A stretch of 64,000 nucleotides of DNA from Thalassospiraceae bacterium LMO-SO8 (GCA_031655335.1 CP134226.1:744001-808000); one strand, 5' to 3'; numbered from the stretch's first letter, positions 8,573-17,412 are shown. Made by a program: numbers and translations. The notes: generated by a model from the letters alone, not told the origin.

Positions 8573-9037
8573 TCAGCGTCCGGGCGAGTAATGGGCCAGG
8601 ATGAACACGGCGGCGGCATGGGCGGCCAGGGCCACGGCGCGGCGCGCCTTGACGACCCGGCGCTTGATGGCGGCCTGGCGCGCGGCGCGTTGGGTCTCCA
8701 GATGGCCCGTGACCGTGCGCGCGACGTCGTAACCTTCCCGGTGGGCCTCCATGTAATGGCGGCGGCGGTGAAGGTCGAAATCCGGGTGGAAGTGAAACAC
8801 CGTCATGGCCCGGCGCTTGCCGTCATAGGTTGAAAAAGCCAACACCTCTTCGGTGTCGATATCGTACTTGCGCACGACCAGAAGCGAGGCGTCGAGCCCG
8901 CGCTTGATGACGCGGATGCCGTCGCCGTAATCTTGCTCGAACTCGAAAAACCAGTCGCCGGGAAGAAAAGCGTTGGGAATTCCCGCAATGCCCGCGGTGG
9001 GGCGATCATTCCTGTCGGACATGGGCCTGTCGGACAT
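8573..9037 (-). CDS. Unknown protein with a possible C-terminal hydrophobic segment
   Basis: I do not recognise this 154-residue protein. It has a soluble N-terminal part with PGDWFFEFEQDYGDGIRVIKRG and FHFHPDFDLHRRRHY, then a basic Ala/Arg-rich helix and a short hydrophobic stretch (ALAAHAAAVFILA) just before the end. This could be a tail anchor. The start at 9037 is chosen because GGAGG lies ten bases upstream; a frame extension of nine codons upstream has no ribosome site. The N-terminus contains the duplicated peptide MSDRP/MSDRN. The gene stands alone, downstream of nothing obvious on its strand. Confidence 0.65.
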   Translation of the reverse strand: MSDRPMSDRNDRPTAGIAGIPNAFLPGDWFFEFEQDYGDGIRVIKRGLDASLLVVRKYDIDTEEVLAFSTYDGKRRAMTVFHFHPDFDLHRRRHYMEAHREGYDVARTVTGHLETQRAARQAAIKRRVVKARRAVALAAHAAAVFILAHYSPGR

Positions 9038-9487
9038 GGGTGTCCGTCCTCCGGTGAAAGACAATGCCGGTCGCCCGGCATGGCCCTTTGAAGAAGCCTG
9101 CCTATCCCAGGAAGTGGCCTGCCATCGTGTCGTTTTTGGTTTGTTTGGTCGCTATCGGATCTTAAGGCCGGAAATGCGCGCAGCCGCCGCGCGGCGTTCC
9201 CACCTGAAGTCTTTCATACGCCCCCAGGGCGGATCACACAAAACGAAAATATTCCCCCGGCCGGACAGCCTGCGGATTCTCCCCGCAGGATGCCGGGAAA
9301 GCCCATGGAAGACCTTGAATCGACTGGAAAATGCCTGTCATGGCCAACCGGCGGAAATTTCCGCGGACCGTCCCCCGGCGGGCAAATCCTGTTGCGCGCC
9401 TGGGACCTATCCAGTACATCCGAGTCTCCCCTCCGGGCGCCGCCGGCCGGCGGCACGCCCCGCACCACGAAAAATCCGAGGATTCCG
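9038..9487 (+). other. Intergenic stretch without a recognisable gene
   Basis: These 450 bases separate the divergent unknown gene and the fumarylacetoacetate hydrolase gene. No coding frame here has family resemblance or a ribosome site. A 7-bp inverted repeat (CCTGCGG/CCGCAGG, 9269-9289) without a T-run is the only structure I see. It presumably holds promoters for both flanking genes, but no clear -35/-10 pair is visible. Confidence 0.5.
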
Positions 9488-10174
9488 ATGGCCTACGTCA
9501 TTCCCCAGCCGCCCCAATCGTTTCTGCCCGTCGCCGGTACGGACGACCAGTTCCCTGTGCGCCGCGTCTATTGCGTGGGCCGCAACTATGCCGAACACGC
9601 CATCGAAATGGGCCACGACCCGGACCGCGAACCGCCGTTCTTTTTCATGAAATGCCCCGATAACCTGATGATCGGCGGCGGCGACTGGCCCTATCCGGTC
9701 GCCTCGAACGACGTCCACTGGGAACTGGAACTGGTTCTCGGCCTGAAATCCGGCGGCACGAACATTCCGGCGGCAGAGGCGCTCGACCATGTGTTCGGCT
9801 ATGCCGTGGGCCTGGACATGACGCGCCGCGACCTGCAGGGCGAAGCCAAGAAAATGGGCCGGCCCTGGGACGTCGGCAAGGCGTTCGACCTTGCCGCCCC
9901 CTGCACGGCGATCCATCCCGCCGACAAGACCGGCCATCCGACCGCCGGGCGCATCTGGCTGGAGCGCAACGGCGAGGTTCGCCAGGACGGCGACCTCAAC
10001 CAGATGATCTGGAAAATCCCGGAAATGATCGAATACCTGTCGGGCCTGTTCACCCTGGCGCCCGGCGACCTGATCTTCACCGGCACGCCCGCCGGTGTCG
10101 GCGCCGTGCAGCGCGGCGACGTGCTGAAGGGCGGGGTCGAGGGCGTGGACGAGTTGACCATCAAGGTCGTCTGA
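9488..10174 (+). CDS. Fumarylacetoacetate hydrolase family protein
   Basis: The 228-residue protein has the compact FAH fold: RRVYCVGRNYAEHAIEMG near the start, FFFMKCPDNL, and WELELVLGLKSGG with the metal-binding ELE. Next come GYAVGLDMTRRDLQ and, at the end, LAPGDLIFTGTPAGVGAV. Family members are metal-dependent C-C hydrolases, isomerases or decarboxylases acting on 2-oxo-acid type substrates in aromatic catabolism, or acylpyruvases. The start at 9488 follows a GAGG element and matches the normal N-terminus; the frame stays open further upstream but without similarity. It is a single gene followed by a strong terminator. Confidence 0.88.
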   Translation: MAYVIPQPPQSFLPVAGTDDQFPVRRVYCVGRNYAEHAIEMGHDPDREPPFFFMKCPDNLMIGGGDWPYPVASNDVHWELELVLGLKSGGTNIPAAEALDHVFGYAVGLDMTRRDLQGEAKKMGRPWDVGKAFDLAAPCTAIHPADKTGHPTAGRIWLERNGEVRQDGDLNQMIWKIPEMIEYLSGLFTLAPGDLIFTGTPAGVGAVQRGDVLKGGVEGVDELTIKVV

Positions 10175-10205
10175 CCGCGAATAGCGGCCCGAAACACAGA
10201 CAAAA

Positions 10206-10237
10206 GGCGGGGGAAACGCGGTTTCTCCCGCCTTTTT
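10206..10237 (+). terminator. Rho-independent terminator of the FAH-family gene
   Basis: A 12-bp stem built on GGCGGG and CCCGCC with one G-T pair and a three-base loop is followed by TTTTT. It lies 31 bases after the stop codon. The A-run on the left side means it could also stop minus-strand transcripts. Confidence 0.85.
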
Positions 10238-10308
10238 CTTGGCTTGCCGCCCAGCCTGCCCTGCCCCAGTTTTGCCTGATTTCCGCCCTCCGGCGGCCCC
10301 GCTTTCAT

Positions 10309-10344
10309 GGTCTCCTTTTCCCGCTTGGACGGAGAAAGGAGACC
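10309..10344 (+). promoter_or_regulatory. Perfect inverted repeat covering a ribosome-binding site
   Basis: GGTCTCCTTT at 10309-10318 is perfectly complementary to AAAGGAGACC at 10335-10344, with a 16-base spacer. The right arm contains the AAGGAG ribosome site of the small ORF that starts at 10349. In RNA the hairpin would hide that site. It could instead be a protein-binding operator. Confidence 0.6.
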
Positions 10345-10348
10345 TATT

Positions 10349-10462
10349 ATGGAGACCTTGAAAGCCCCCCTTGCCGCCTTCGCCGTGGCCCTGCCGTTGA
10401 CGCTCACGGCTTTGGCCGCGGAAGCCATGTTCGACCTGCGCGATCTGTTCTGGGCGTTCTAG
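10349..10462 (+). CDS. Possible small hydrophobic protein, 37 residues
   Basis: This short frame begins with ATG five bases after AAAGGAGACC, an excellent ribosome site. It encodes a peptide with a basic-polar start (METLKAP), a hydrophobic Ala/Leu core of about 18 residues and a short tail ending FDLRDLFWAF. It looks like a single-pass membrane peptide or a signal-peptide-only product. I do not recognise the family. Support is the ribosome site, the hydrophobic pattern and the regulatory-looking hairpin upstream. Against it are the small size and the chance of such frames in GC-rich DNA. Confidence 0.45.
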   Translation: METLKAPLAAFAVALPLTLTALAAEAMFDLRDLFWAF

Positions 10463-10478
10463 GAAGCGGTCGGGACGG

Positions 10479-11285
10479 CTACTTTCCGGGCCGCTTGAGG
10501 GCCAGGTACTGAGCCGCGATGGGCAACGCCTGATCCGCCTTCATCCCCGGTTTCATGCGCTCATCGTAGAGCATGCGCAGCATCCAACGGTCGGCCTCGG
10601 TCAGGTCGACATGGCGGCTGCTGTCCGAGAAAATCGAGAAGGTCAGCCCGTCGATATCGTTGACCAACCCCATGAGTTGGGTGATTTCCTCGGTCACACA
10701 GGCGCGCAGGAACACCTTGGGATCGACGCGCACGTTACCGTACTGAACCTGGGTCACGATTTCCGCCGGCACCGCCGCGTAACCGAAGGTCAACGCCCCC
10801 GTCTTGTTGATGCGCAGGCGCCCGTGGCAAAACCCCAGGCGCAGCATCTTTTCCGCATCGACGGCCTTGTAAACGCCGTTGGTGCGCTTTTCGATGACCG
10901 CCGGCAGCGACGCCTTGGGCCCGAAAAAAACCAGGACGTTGATGGGAATCTTGGAAACGTTGGGGACCAGGCGCTTTTCCTGGCGCATGACCTCGGAATA
11001 CACCAGTTTCACCGGATGGCCGGTTTCCTTGGCGATATCGTCAAGCTGACGAACCACCAGTTCCTCGAACAAGGGCGGGTAGCCCTTGCCGATGATGGCG
11101 ACGTTGATCGGGGCGACCCACTTGATGATGCGGGGAATGCGCTTTTCGTGTTCGGCGCCGAGCGCCACCCCTGCGAACGCCTTGATCAGGTCCGTGTTGG
11201 AAACGTTATCTTCGGCCCGCGCGGTCGTGACGGCGGCGACCGTCAGGACGCAGGCGATGATCAGAAGGCGTGCCGGAAAGCGCAT
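10479..11285 (-). CDS. Exported DUF2927 domain protein
   Basis: The 268-residue protein has a signal peptide (MRFPARLLIIACVLTVAAVTTARA, cut near residue 24). The rest resembles DUF2927 proteins, metalloprotease-like folds of unknown role: the C-terminal part has RACVTEEITQLMGLVNDIDGL followed by LTEADRWMLRMLYDERMKPGM. In this family the ACVTEE segment replaces a zinc-binding HExxH motif, so activity is uncertain. The start at 11285 is chosen for its AGGA element; an upstream TTG at 11300 is possible. It lies 23 bases downstream of the first dead GGDEF-EAL paralogue and could be cotranscribed with it. Confidence 0.75.
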   Translation of the reverse strand: MRFPARLLIIACVLTVAAVTTARAEDNVSNTDLIKAFAGVALGAEHEKRIPRIIKWVAPINVAIIGKGYPPLFEELVVRQLDDIAKETGHPVKLVYSEVMRQEKRLVPNVSKIPINVLVFFGPKASLPAVIEKRTNGVYKAVDAEKMLRLGFCHGRLRINKTGALTFGYAAVPAEIVTQVQYGNVRVDPKVFLRACVTEEITQLMGLVNDIDGLTFSIFSDSSRHVDLTEADRWMLRMLYDERMKPGMKADQALPIAAQYLALKRPGK

Positions 11286-11308
11286 GGCCCATCCTAACAA
11301 GGAAACGC

Positions 11309-12487
11309 CTAACGCACCATGTCGTCGATCAGGAAACCTTGGAACATGGTGATGCCGCAGGCATGCGCGGTCTTGATGGCGATTTCGTCATCGACCCGCG
11401 CCATGACCAGGACCGTGCCGCGCTGTTGCAGGCTTTGGATCGTTTCCTTGTACTTGGGCAGGGAATTTTCCGTGCCCGGCCGCCAGAACACCTTGGCCAG
11501 CTTGGCGCCTAGGCGCGGCAGGTCGATCACGCCCAGACTTTCCGGGATAATGGCGTCGATCGCGATGGTGCCGCCGTGGGAGGTGATCAGTTCCGACGCG
11601 GTCTGGAACTGATCCCAGTTCTGCAGGATGTTTTCCGCGCGGAATTCCAGGACGAGGCTCGACAGCGCCTTCGCCCCCTTTTCCAGGAGGTTCTGGAACG
11701 AGTGGGTGAACACGGTTTCCACGTTCAGGTTGAGGGACGCCTTGGAACGCTCCGGATTGACCTCGTCGAAGCATTCGATGAGCATCTGATCCAAGGACCG
11801 GGTCAGGTGCTGGAACACCAGGCCGGCGCCGCGGAAATCCACATTGGTCAGGATGTGCTGGCGGATCATCTCGACCGAGATGAAATATTCCTTCATGACC
11901 GGCATGGGCGGCTTGCCCGGCGTGATCACGACCGTCGCCTGCGAGCGGATGAAGTTGTCCGTGAACGCCTTCTTGCCCATCTTGCGCATGCCGTCGCGGA
12001 CGACCTGGATGTCGCTTTCGCGCAGCGGCCGCGTCTCGCCCGTGCCGACGCCCGCTTCCTTGGCGCGGTCGTCGAAGGTTTCCAGGAATTTGATGGCGTT
12101 GCCGATGCGGCCCTGCAGATTGATGATGCGCAGCATCCGCGACTGGTCGATCTGGCTGAAATATTCCGGGAAATTCTGCTGAATGACGCGGATCAGGTCG
12201 ACCTTGAGCTCCGACGTCCATTCCATCTGGTTATAGTCGTTGAGCTTCATCAAGAGCGCCGTGTCCGTATTGGTCAGGCGGTAGACCTCGGCGCCGCGCC
12301 GCTCGCGCGAGCGCTCGTAGGATTCATCGGTTTTCTTGCGAAGCTGCTTATCCTCTTCCTCGGTCATGCCGAGGGTGGAAAAACTGACCAGAATCAGATG
12401 ATTGGGCTCTTCCGTCCCGCCTTTCCAATTCTTCAGTCGCGTCAGCAGCTTAAGATGCTCGCCGCCACCTGGGCTTGAATCAGCCAT
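11309..12487 (-). CDS. Degenerate GGDEF-EAL-like protein, paralogue 1
   Basis: This 392-residue cytosolic protein is clearly homologous to the next two genes. The N-terminal half aligns by pattern with a GGDEF domain whose RxGGDEF motif is replaced (here AEVYRLTNTDTALLM). The C-terminal half resembles an EAL domain: SLNLNVETVF in place of vNlS, LVLEFRAENI for the lElTE strand, GTIAIDA for the DDFG loop, and ITMFQGFLID for the conserved QGy end. The metal ligands of the EAL loop, the DD pair and the general-base glutamate are missing, so it should not cleave cyclic di-GMP. It may bind a ligand or a partner. The fold call rests on motif comparison and is moderately certain. Confidence 0.7.
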   Translation of the reverse strand: MADSSPGGGEHLKLLTRLKNWKGGTEEPNHLILVSFSTLGMTEEEDKQLRKKTDESYERSRERRGAEVYRLTNTDTALLMKLNDYNQMEWTSELKVDLIRVIQQNFPEYFSQIDQSRMLRIINLQGRIGNAIKFLETFDDRAKEAGVGTGETRPLRESDIQVVRDGMRKMGKKAFTDNFIRSQATVVITPGKPPMPVMKEYFISVEMIRQHILTNVDFRGAGLVFQHLTRSLDQMLIECFDEVNPERSKASLNLNVETVFTHSFQNLLEKGAKALSSLVLEFRAENILQNWDQFQTASELITSHGGTIAIDAIIPESLGVIDLPRLGAKLAKVFWRPGTENSLPKYKETIQSLQQRGTVLVMARVDDEIAIKTAHACGITMFQGFLIDDMVR

Positions 12488-12616
12488 GAAATTTCCGGTC
12501 CATTTTCATCAATGGGCTTAATTTTGGTTCATACGATGTATTCCGGGCAAGAACAATGCCTGAACAAACCATCCATATCAGGTAGTTGATAAGACTGTCT
12601 TAATTGCCCCGCCGCC

Positions 12617-13804
12617 TTATATCAGCATTTCCTCGATATGCAGCCCTTGAAAGGCCGTGATTCCAATCTCGCGCCCGACCCGCAGCCCCAATTCGGAATC
12701 GACCCGGCACAGAACGACGATGCATCCCGCGTCCTGGGCCTGCTTGATGACCGAACGGTTGCGCGCCAGGGTCTCCATGCCGCTCTCGCGCCAGGGAATT
12801 TTCGCGATATTGGCATTAAAGCCGGCCAGGTTCAGCACCGCGAGCGACGCCGGATCGACGATGTCGACGGCGATGGTGCCGCCCTGGGCGCGCACGGCGG
12901 TCTGTGCCGCTTCGTACTTCCGCAGGTCACGCAAGACGTCCGCCAGACGCAGTTCGACAATGACGTTGGACAGTTTGGCGGCGCCGTTCGCGGCCAGGAA
13001 TTTTTGGAATGCCGCGCCGGTAACCGATTCCAACGTCAGGTTGAGGGCGCACTTTCCGCCTTCCGGGTTGTAGTGCCGGTACATGCCCAGCATCAGCGGA
13101 TCCAAAGCCAGGGTCAGTTGCGGGAACAGGGGGTCGGACTCATGGATGCTGACGTTCTTGAGCGCGTCGGAGCCCAGAATATCCAGGCGGATGTAGTATT
13201 CTCGGGCGATCACCGTCGGCGGCTTGCCCTCGGCGATCAGGGTGATCGACTGGCCCTGGACATAGGTTTCGGCGAATGCCTTGTCACCGATCTTGGCATG
13301 GACGGCGCGCACGGTCTGGCTGTCGGCCGCGTTGAGCATCCGCATCCCGTCCGCCCCCGCGATCACGCCCTGTTCCTTGGCGCGCTCCTCGAACGCTTCG
13401 AGAAAGCGGATCGCGCCGGCCATCTGGGTCGTCATGTCGATGGTGCGCACGATTTTCGTCTGGTCGACGGCGGCGACCTTGTCGGGGAATTCCTCTTGCA
13501 GGATCTTGAACAGGCTCATCTTCAGTTCCTGGGGAACCTCCATCCTGTTCATTTCCGTCAGGTTCGCGATGACGGCGATATTGGTTGGCGACAGCTGATA
13601 CGCCCCGCCGCCCCGCACGCGGGCGACGCGGGTATGGATTTCGGCGATTTCGTCCATCAGATGATCGTCGTCTTCAGACAACCCCAGGTCGGAAAGATCG
13701 ACCAGCAAAAGGGTGTTCACATCCCCCTTCTTGCCCCCCATGGCCCGAAGTTTTTTGAGCAGATCGGTGGCGTCCCCCGCCATTGATGAAGCCCCGAATG
13801 CCAT
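12617..13804 (-). CDS. Degenerate GGDEF-EAL-like protein, paralogue 2
   Basis: The 395-residue protein is the most diverged of the three paralogues. It keeps the same landmarks: NTLLLVDLSDLGL near residue 30, GGAYQLSPTNIAVI in the position of RxGGDEF, and CALNLTLESVTG for the vNlS strand. The C-terminal landmarks are GTIAVDIVDPASLAVLNLAGF and the closing ITAFQGLHIEEML. As in its neighbours, catalytic glutamate and aspartate motifs for cyclic di-GMP synthesis or hydrolysis are absent. It lies 36 bases downstream of paralogue 3 and 129 bases upstream of paralogue 1, all on the minus strand, so a shared transcript is likely. No signal peptide or membrane segment is seen. Confidence 0.7.
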   Translation of the reverse strand: MAFGASSMAGDATDLLKKLRAMGGKKGDVNTLLLVDLSDLGLSEDDDHLMDEIAEIHTRVARVRGGGAYQLSPTNIAVIANLTEMNRMEVPQELKMSLFKILQEEFPDKVAAVDQTKIVRTIDMTTQMAGAIRFLEAFEERAKEQGVIAGADGMRMLNAADSQTVRAVHAKIGDKAFAETYVQGQSITLIAEGKPPTVIAREYYIRLDILGSDALKNVSIHESDPLFPQLTLALDPLMLGMYRHYNPEGGKCALNLTLESVTGAAFQKFLAANGAAKLSNVIVELRLADVLRDLRKYEAAQTAVRAQGGTIAVDIVDPASLAVLNLAGFNANIAKIPWRESGMETLARNRSVIKQAQDAGCIVVLCRVDSELGLRVGREIGITAFQGLHIEEMLI

Positions 13805-13840
13805 CTTTCGTTTCCGTTTCGTTGTTTCTGCGAGGCCGGC

Positions 13841-15070
13841 CTAAGCGCCGCCCTTCGAGGCCGCCCCACCGGCCAGAAGTTTGTCGACGTGATAGCCCTG
13901 AAACAGGTTGATGCCAAGACTCTGACCGATGGTGACGGCCTGCTCGTCATCGACATGGGCCAATACCATGACCGTGCCGCCTTCCTGCATGGTGCGGATA
14001 TCGTCCTTGGCCTGAAGATACGTCTCCTCGGCGTCGCCCCGCCACATGACCTTGGCCATCTTGACCTTCAGGCGGTGCAGATTGACCACGCCCAGCGTTT
14101 CCGGCTGCACGTTGTCGATGGCCACGGTGCCGCCCTTCTTGTGGATCAACTCACAAGCGGTCTGGAACTGGCTGAAATGCTGGAACATGTTGTCCTGGCG
14201 GAACTCGATGACCACGCCGGCCAGGCCGCCGTCGCCACCTTCGTTGAGAAAGTGATCGAAGGCGTTGGTGAACACGGTCTCCACGTTCATGTTCAGGGAC
14301 CGCTTGGACTTGTCGCCCGCAACGGCGCCGATGCAGTACAACAATGCCTGGTCGAAGGTCAGGGTCAGCTGATTGAACACGTTGCCGGTGCCGCGGATAT
14401 CGACCCCGCGCAGGATCGACTGCTTCAACAGATCGACGCCCACGTAATATTCGGTCATCACCGGCTGCGCCGGTTTGCCCGGCACGATCCGGGCCGCGGT
14501 CTGCGATCGGATGTAACGCTTGCCGAATTCGCGCGGGCCCAGCTTGCGCAGCGCGTCGCGCAGCTTTTGGATGTCCTGCATGTTGAGCGGCCGTTCGCCG
14601 CCGTCGTCGCCGGCGGTTTCGCGGCGGCGGTCGCCGTAGGCGTCCAGGAACCGCTTGGCCGCGTCCAGGCGGGCCCCCAGATCGATCGGCCGGATCAGGC
14701 GGGCCTGGTCGATCTTGGAAAAATGCTCCGGCAGGTGGTGCTGAATGACGCGCATGATGTCGACCTTGAGGTCCATCATCGCTTCCATGCGGTTGAATTC
14801 AGCTAGCTTGATCAGGATCGCGGTGTCCAGATCGGACAGCTTGTACACATGTCCGCCACGGGAATGGACGAAGGCGAGGAAGGCGCCCTCAAGCGCCTGC
14901 TGCACGCCTTCCTGCTGATCGGGCATGCCAAGCGTCGTGAAGGACACCAGCAGCAGATGATTGACGTCGGAATCGGCCGCCGACCAATGGTCCAACGTTT
15001 CCATCAGGTCATGAATCGTGCCGATCTCGCCGCCGGGATCGCCGTTTGCGCCCACATTCAGGGTTTCCAC
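13841..15070 (-). CDS. Degenerate GGDEF-EAL-like protein, paralogue 3
   Basis: The 409-residue protein is first in the three-gene row. It has NHLLLVSFTTLGM, then GGHVYKLSDLDTAILIK in the GGDEF position, and LGARLDAAKRFLDAYGDRR at the domain boundary. A basic TAARIVPGKPAQPVM strand opens the EAL-like half, where SLNMNVETVFTNAF, GVVIEFRQDNMF, GTVAIDNVQPETLG and INLFQGYHVDKLL follow. The signature active-site residues of EAL enzymes are missing. Family function is unknown to me; a scaffold or cyclic di-GMP receptor role is possible. The long linker between landmarks is Asp/Arg-rich and differs between the paralogues. Confidence 0.7.
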   Translation of the reverse strand: METLNVGANGDPGGEIGTIHDLMETLDHWSAADSDVNHLLLVSFTTLGMPDQQEGVQQALEGAFLAFVHSRGGHVYKLSDLDTAILIKLAEFNRMEAMMDLKVDIMRVIQHHLPEHFSKIDQARLIRPIDLGARLDAAKRFLDAYGDRRRETAGDDGGERPLNMQDIQKLRDALRKLGPREFGKRYIRSQTAARIVPGKPAQPVMTEYYVGVDLLKQSILRGVDIRGTGNVFNQLTLTFDQALLYCIGAVAGDKSKRSLNMNVETVFTNAFDHFLNEGGDGGLAGVVIEFRQDNMFQHFSQFQTACELIHKKGGTVAIDNVQPETLGVVNLHRLKVKMAKVMWRGDAEETYLQAKDDIRTMQEGGTVMVLAHVDDEQAVTIGQSLGINLFQGYHVDKLLAGGAASKGGA

Positions 15071-15197
15071 GGTCCGCCTCCTCCGTGGGCAGCCGCCGGT
15101 CCCCGTCCGGCAGCGCCGAGCGGCAGTATAGCCTTAAAATAAAACCCTTTGCCAACAAGGCTTTAGTTATAGCCACCCGACCTGTCGTCCAGGGCCG

Positions 15198-16679
15198 TCA
15201 GTCGCCGTCGCTCGGCAACGGCAGGGAGACGGTCACCCGCAGGCCCCGGGGCGTCAGATTTTCCAATCGAATGTCGCCGCCATGGGCGCGCACGATGTTG
15301 CGGGTGATCGCCAGCCCCAGCCCGACCCCGCCCGTTTCATGGCTACGTGAGGTTTCCAGCCGGGTGAAGGGTTCGAACACGCTGTCCTGGTCGGCTTCGG
15401 GAATTCCGGGGCCGTCGTCTTCGACCGTGACCAGGATTTCGCCGTTCCCCAGGCGCGCGGCCAGGCGCGCCCGGCCACCGTAATGAACCGCGTTCTGGGC
15501 CAGATTGCGGATCGCCCGCTTGATCGCCGTCGGCTGACAGGTCATGACGGCCGGCCCCGTCGGCGTGAACGTCACGTCCAACCCCATGTCGCCCAGTTCC
15601 TGGGCCACGTCGCCGCACAGCGCCGCGACGTCGGTGGACGCCGTCTGTCCCCCCGCCTGCTCGTCACGGGCGAAGGCCAGCGTCGCCTCGGTGATGCGTT
15701 CCATCTCGTCCAGGATGTTGAGGATCTTCTGCTTGTTCTCCGCATCGTCGGTGATGAATTCGGCGCGCAGGCGCAGCGACGTCAGCGGCGTGCGCAGGTC
15801 ATGGCTGATGGCGGCCAGCATGCGCGTGCGGTCGGCGACGAAGCGGTGCAGGCGCTCCTGCATGGTGTTGAAGGCGACGATCGTGCGGCGCAGCTCGCTC
15901 GGCCCCATGGGCACCAGCGGCGGCGGCACCTCGCCCCGCCCCAATGCATCGGCGGCATGGGCCAGCGCGCCCAGGGGCCGGGTCAAGCGGCGCACCACCA
16001 AGACAACCACGACGGACACGCAAAGCGCCATGACCAGCAGAAGGGTCATCGTGCGGGCGCCGAACGCGCGCGGCCGGAAGGCCGTCATCTCGCCGTTCAG
16101 CCAGCGCCCGTCCGACAGTTCCACGGCGAGCGCCAGCCCCACGGGCCGGGCGGCGTCCAATTCGTCGCGGCGGTCGTCGCCGTGATCCTTGTGATGGCCG
16201 CCGTCATCGTCGTCCCGCCGCAGACGGTTCTTGCCGTGCCAGTCTTCGTGCCAGCGGCGCACGGCTTCCGGCGCGCGCGACAGGCGGCCGCCGTCTGCGT
16301 CGATCATTTCCACCAGCACCGCGCGGTCCCGCCCGGACCACAGGCTGAACCGTTCGGCCAGCACCCGGGCCATGAAGTTGTCCGCCGCCGCATCCGTCGG
16401 ATTGACGGTGGGACTACCGGCGACCCAGAACCGCAGGCGCGACGAGGTGGCGGCGCCGAGAACGGAAGGCTCGACCTTGGGATTGGTCCCGGCGGGAAGG
16501 GACTCCAGCGTCTCGACCAGCGACACCGTGCGCTGAACCACCAGTTCATGGCGGGCGTTGATGATCGCCTCGCGCCGCTCGGACGCGAAGAACACGAACG
16601 TGACGACCTGGGCCGTCACCAGGGCGATCAGCAGCCCGGCGATGAGCTGCCCGGCCAGCGATCGGGGCCACAGCTTCAT
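15198..16679 (-). CDS. Membrane sensor histidine kinase with Asp/His-rich periplasmic loop
   Basis: The 493-residue kinase has a first membrane helix (residues 10-32), a periplasmic domain to about 208, a second helix (about 209-229) and a HAMP linker. A HisKA domain follows with H293 in ISHDLRTPLTS, then a C-terminal HATPase domain with EDDGPGIPE and GGVGLGLAI. Residues 143-172 of the periplasmic part are very rich in Asp and His (DDDDGGHHKDHGDD), suggesting divalent-metal binding. It lies seven bases after its OmpR-type regulator and is surely its partner. The divergent EF-hand gene has a similar Asp/His-rich tail, which hints at calcium or another divalent cation as the signal; this is inference. 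Confidence 0.92.
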   Translation of the reverse strand: MKLWPRSLAGQLIAGLLIALVTAQVVTFVFFASERREAIINARHELVVQRTVSLVETLESLPAGTNPKVEPSVLGAATSSRLRFWVAGSPTVNPTDAAADNFMARVLAERFSLWSGRDRAVLVEMIDADGGRLSRAPEAVRRWHEDWHGKNRLRRDDDDGGHHKDHGDDRRDELDAARPVGLALAVELSDGRWLNGEMTAFRPRAFGARTMTLLLVMALCVSVVVVLVVRRLTRPLGALAHAADALGRGEVPPPLVPMGPSELRRTIVAFNTMQERLHRFVADRTRMLAAISHDLRTPLTSLRLRAEFITDDAENKQKILNILDEMERITEATLAFARDEQAGGQTASTDVAALCGDVAQELGDMGLDVTFTPTGPAVMTCQPTAIKRAIRNLAQNAVHYGGRARLAARLGNGEILVTVEDDGPGIPEADQDSVFEPFTRLETSRSHETGGVGLGLAITRNIVRAHGGDIRLENLTPRGLRVTVSLPLPSDGD

Positions 16680-16686
16680 GGCGCGC

Positions 16687-17412
16687 TCATGTCTCGACGG
16701 CCTCGACCGGCACCGCGAGAGAATATCCGCCGCCCCAATGGGTTTTGATGAATTCCGGATTGCGCGCGTCGCGTTCGACCTTCTTGCGCAGGCGGCTGAC
16801 CTGGTTGTCGATGGCGCGGTCGAACAGCTGCGCCGCGCGGCCGCGGGTCAGGTCCAACAACTGGTCGCGGTTGAGAACCCGTCCCGGATGGCGCACGAAT
16901 ACGCCGAGCAGAAGACTTTCCCCGGTCGAGAGCGCGATCGGCTCCCCGCCGGGCCCGCTCAACGTCTGGGCGCCCGGATCGAATATCCAGGGCCCGAAGC
17001 GGTAACGGGTGCCCGGGGTCTCGGCATCGGCCGGCGGCATGGCCCCGGCGCGGCGCAGCACGGCCTTGATGCGGGCCAGCAGCTCGCGCGGGTTGAACGG
17101 CTTGGTCACGTAGTCGTCGGCGCCCATCTCCAGGCCGATGATGCGGTCCGTATCGTCGGCCATGGCGGTCAGCAAAATCACCGGCAGGGACGTGGTCGCG
17201 CGCAGGTGGCGGCACAGCGACAGGCCGTCCTCGCCCGGCATCATGATGTCCAGGACCACCAGGTCGATGGCGCTGGTTTCCAGCGCCTGACGCGCAGATT
17301 GGGCGCGGTCGGCCGTGGTCACCCGGTAGCCGTGCTCTTTCAGATAGCGCGCCAGGGCGTCCCGGATGTCGGGATGGTCGTCGACGACCAGGATGTGTTC
17401 GCTGTCAGCCAT
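16687..17412 (-). CDS. OmpR-family response regulator
   Basis: The 241-residue regulator has a receiver domain with acidic pocket VVDDHPD at 9-15, phospho-acceptor D55 in LDIMMPGEDG and the conserved lysine in TKPFNPRE near residue 105. A C-terminal winged-helix domain has LSTGESLLLGVFVRHPGRVLNRDQLL and VSRLRKKVE. The start at 17412 is chosen because AAAGGTG lies upstream and MADSEHILVVDD is the usual N-terminus; a start seven codons earlier lacks a ribosome site. It is the first gene of the two-component operon and diverges from the EF-hand gene across about 190 bases, which probably contain its target promoter. Confidence 0.93.
   Translation of the reverse strand: MADSEHILVVDDHPDIRDALARYLKEHGYRVTTADRAQSARQALETSAIDLVVLDIMMPGEDGLSLCRHLRATTSLPVILLTAMADDTDRIIGLEMGADDYVTKPFNPRELLARIKAVLRRAGAMPPADAETPGTRYRFGPWIFDPGAQTLSGPGGEPIALSTGESLLLGVFVRHPGRVLNRDQLLDLTRGRAAQLFDRAIDNQVSRLRKKVERDARNPEFIKTHWGGGYSLAVPVEAVET

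Noticed and set aside
9269-9289. Inverted repeat as a terminator in the large intergenic gap
   Set aside because: The 7-bp stem has no T-run on either side and no gene ends nearby.
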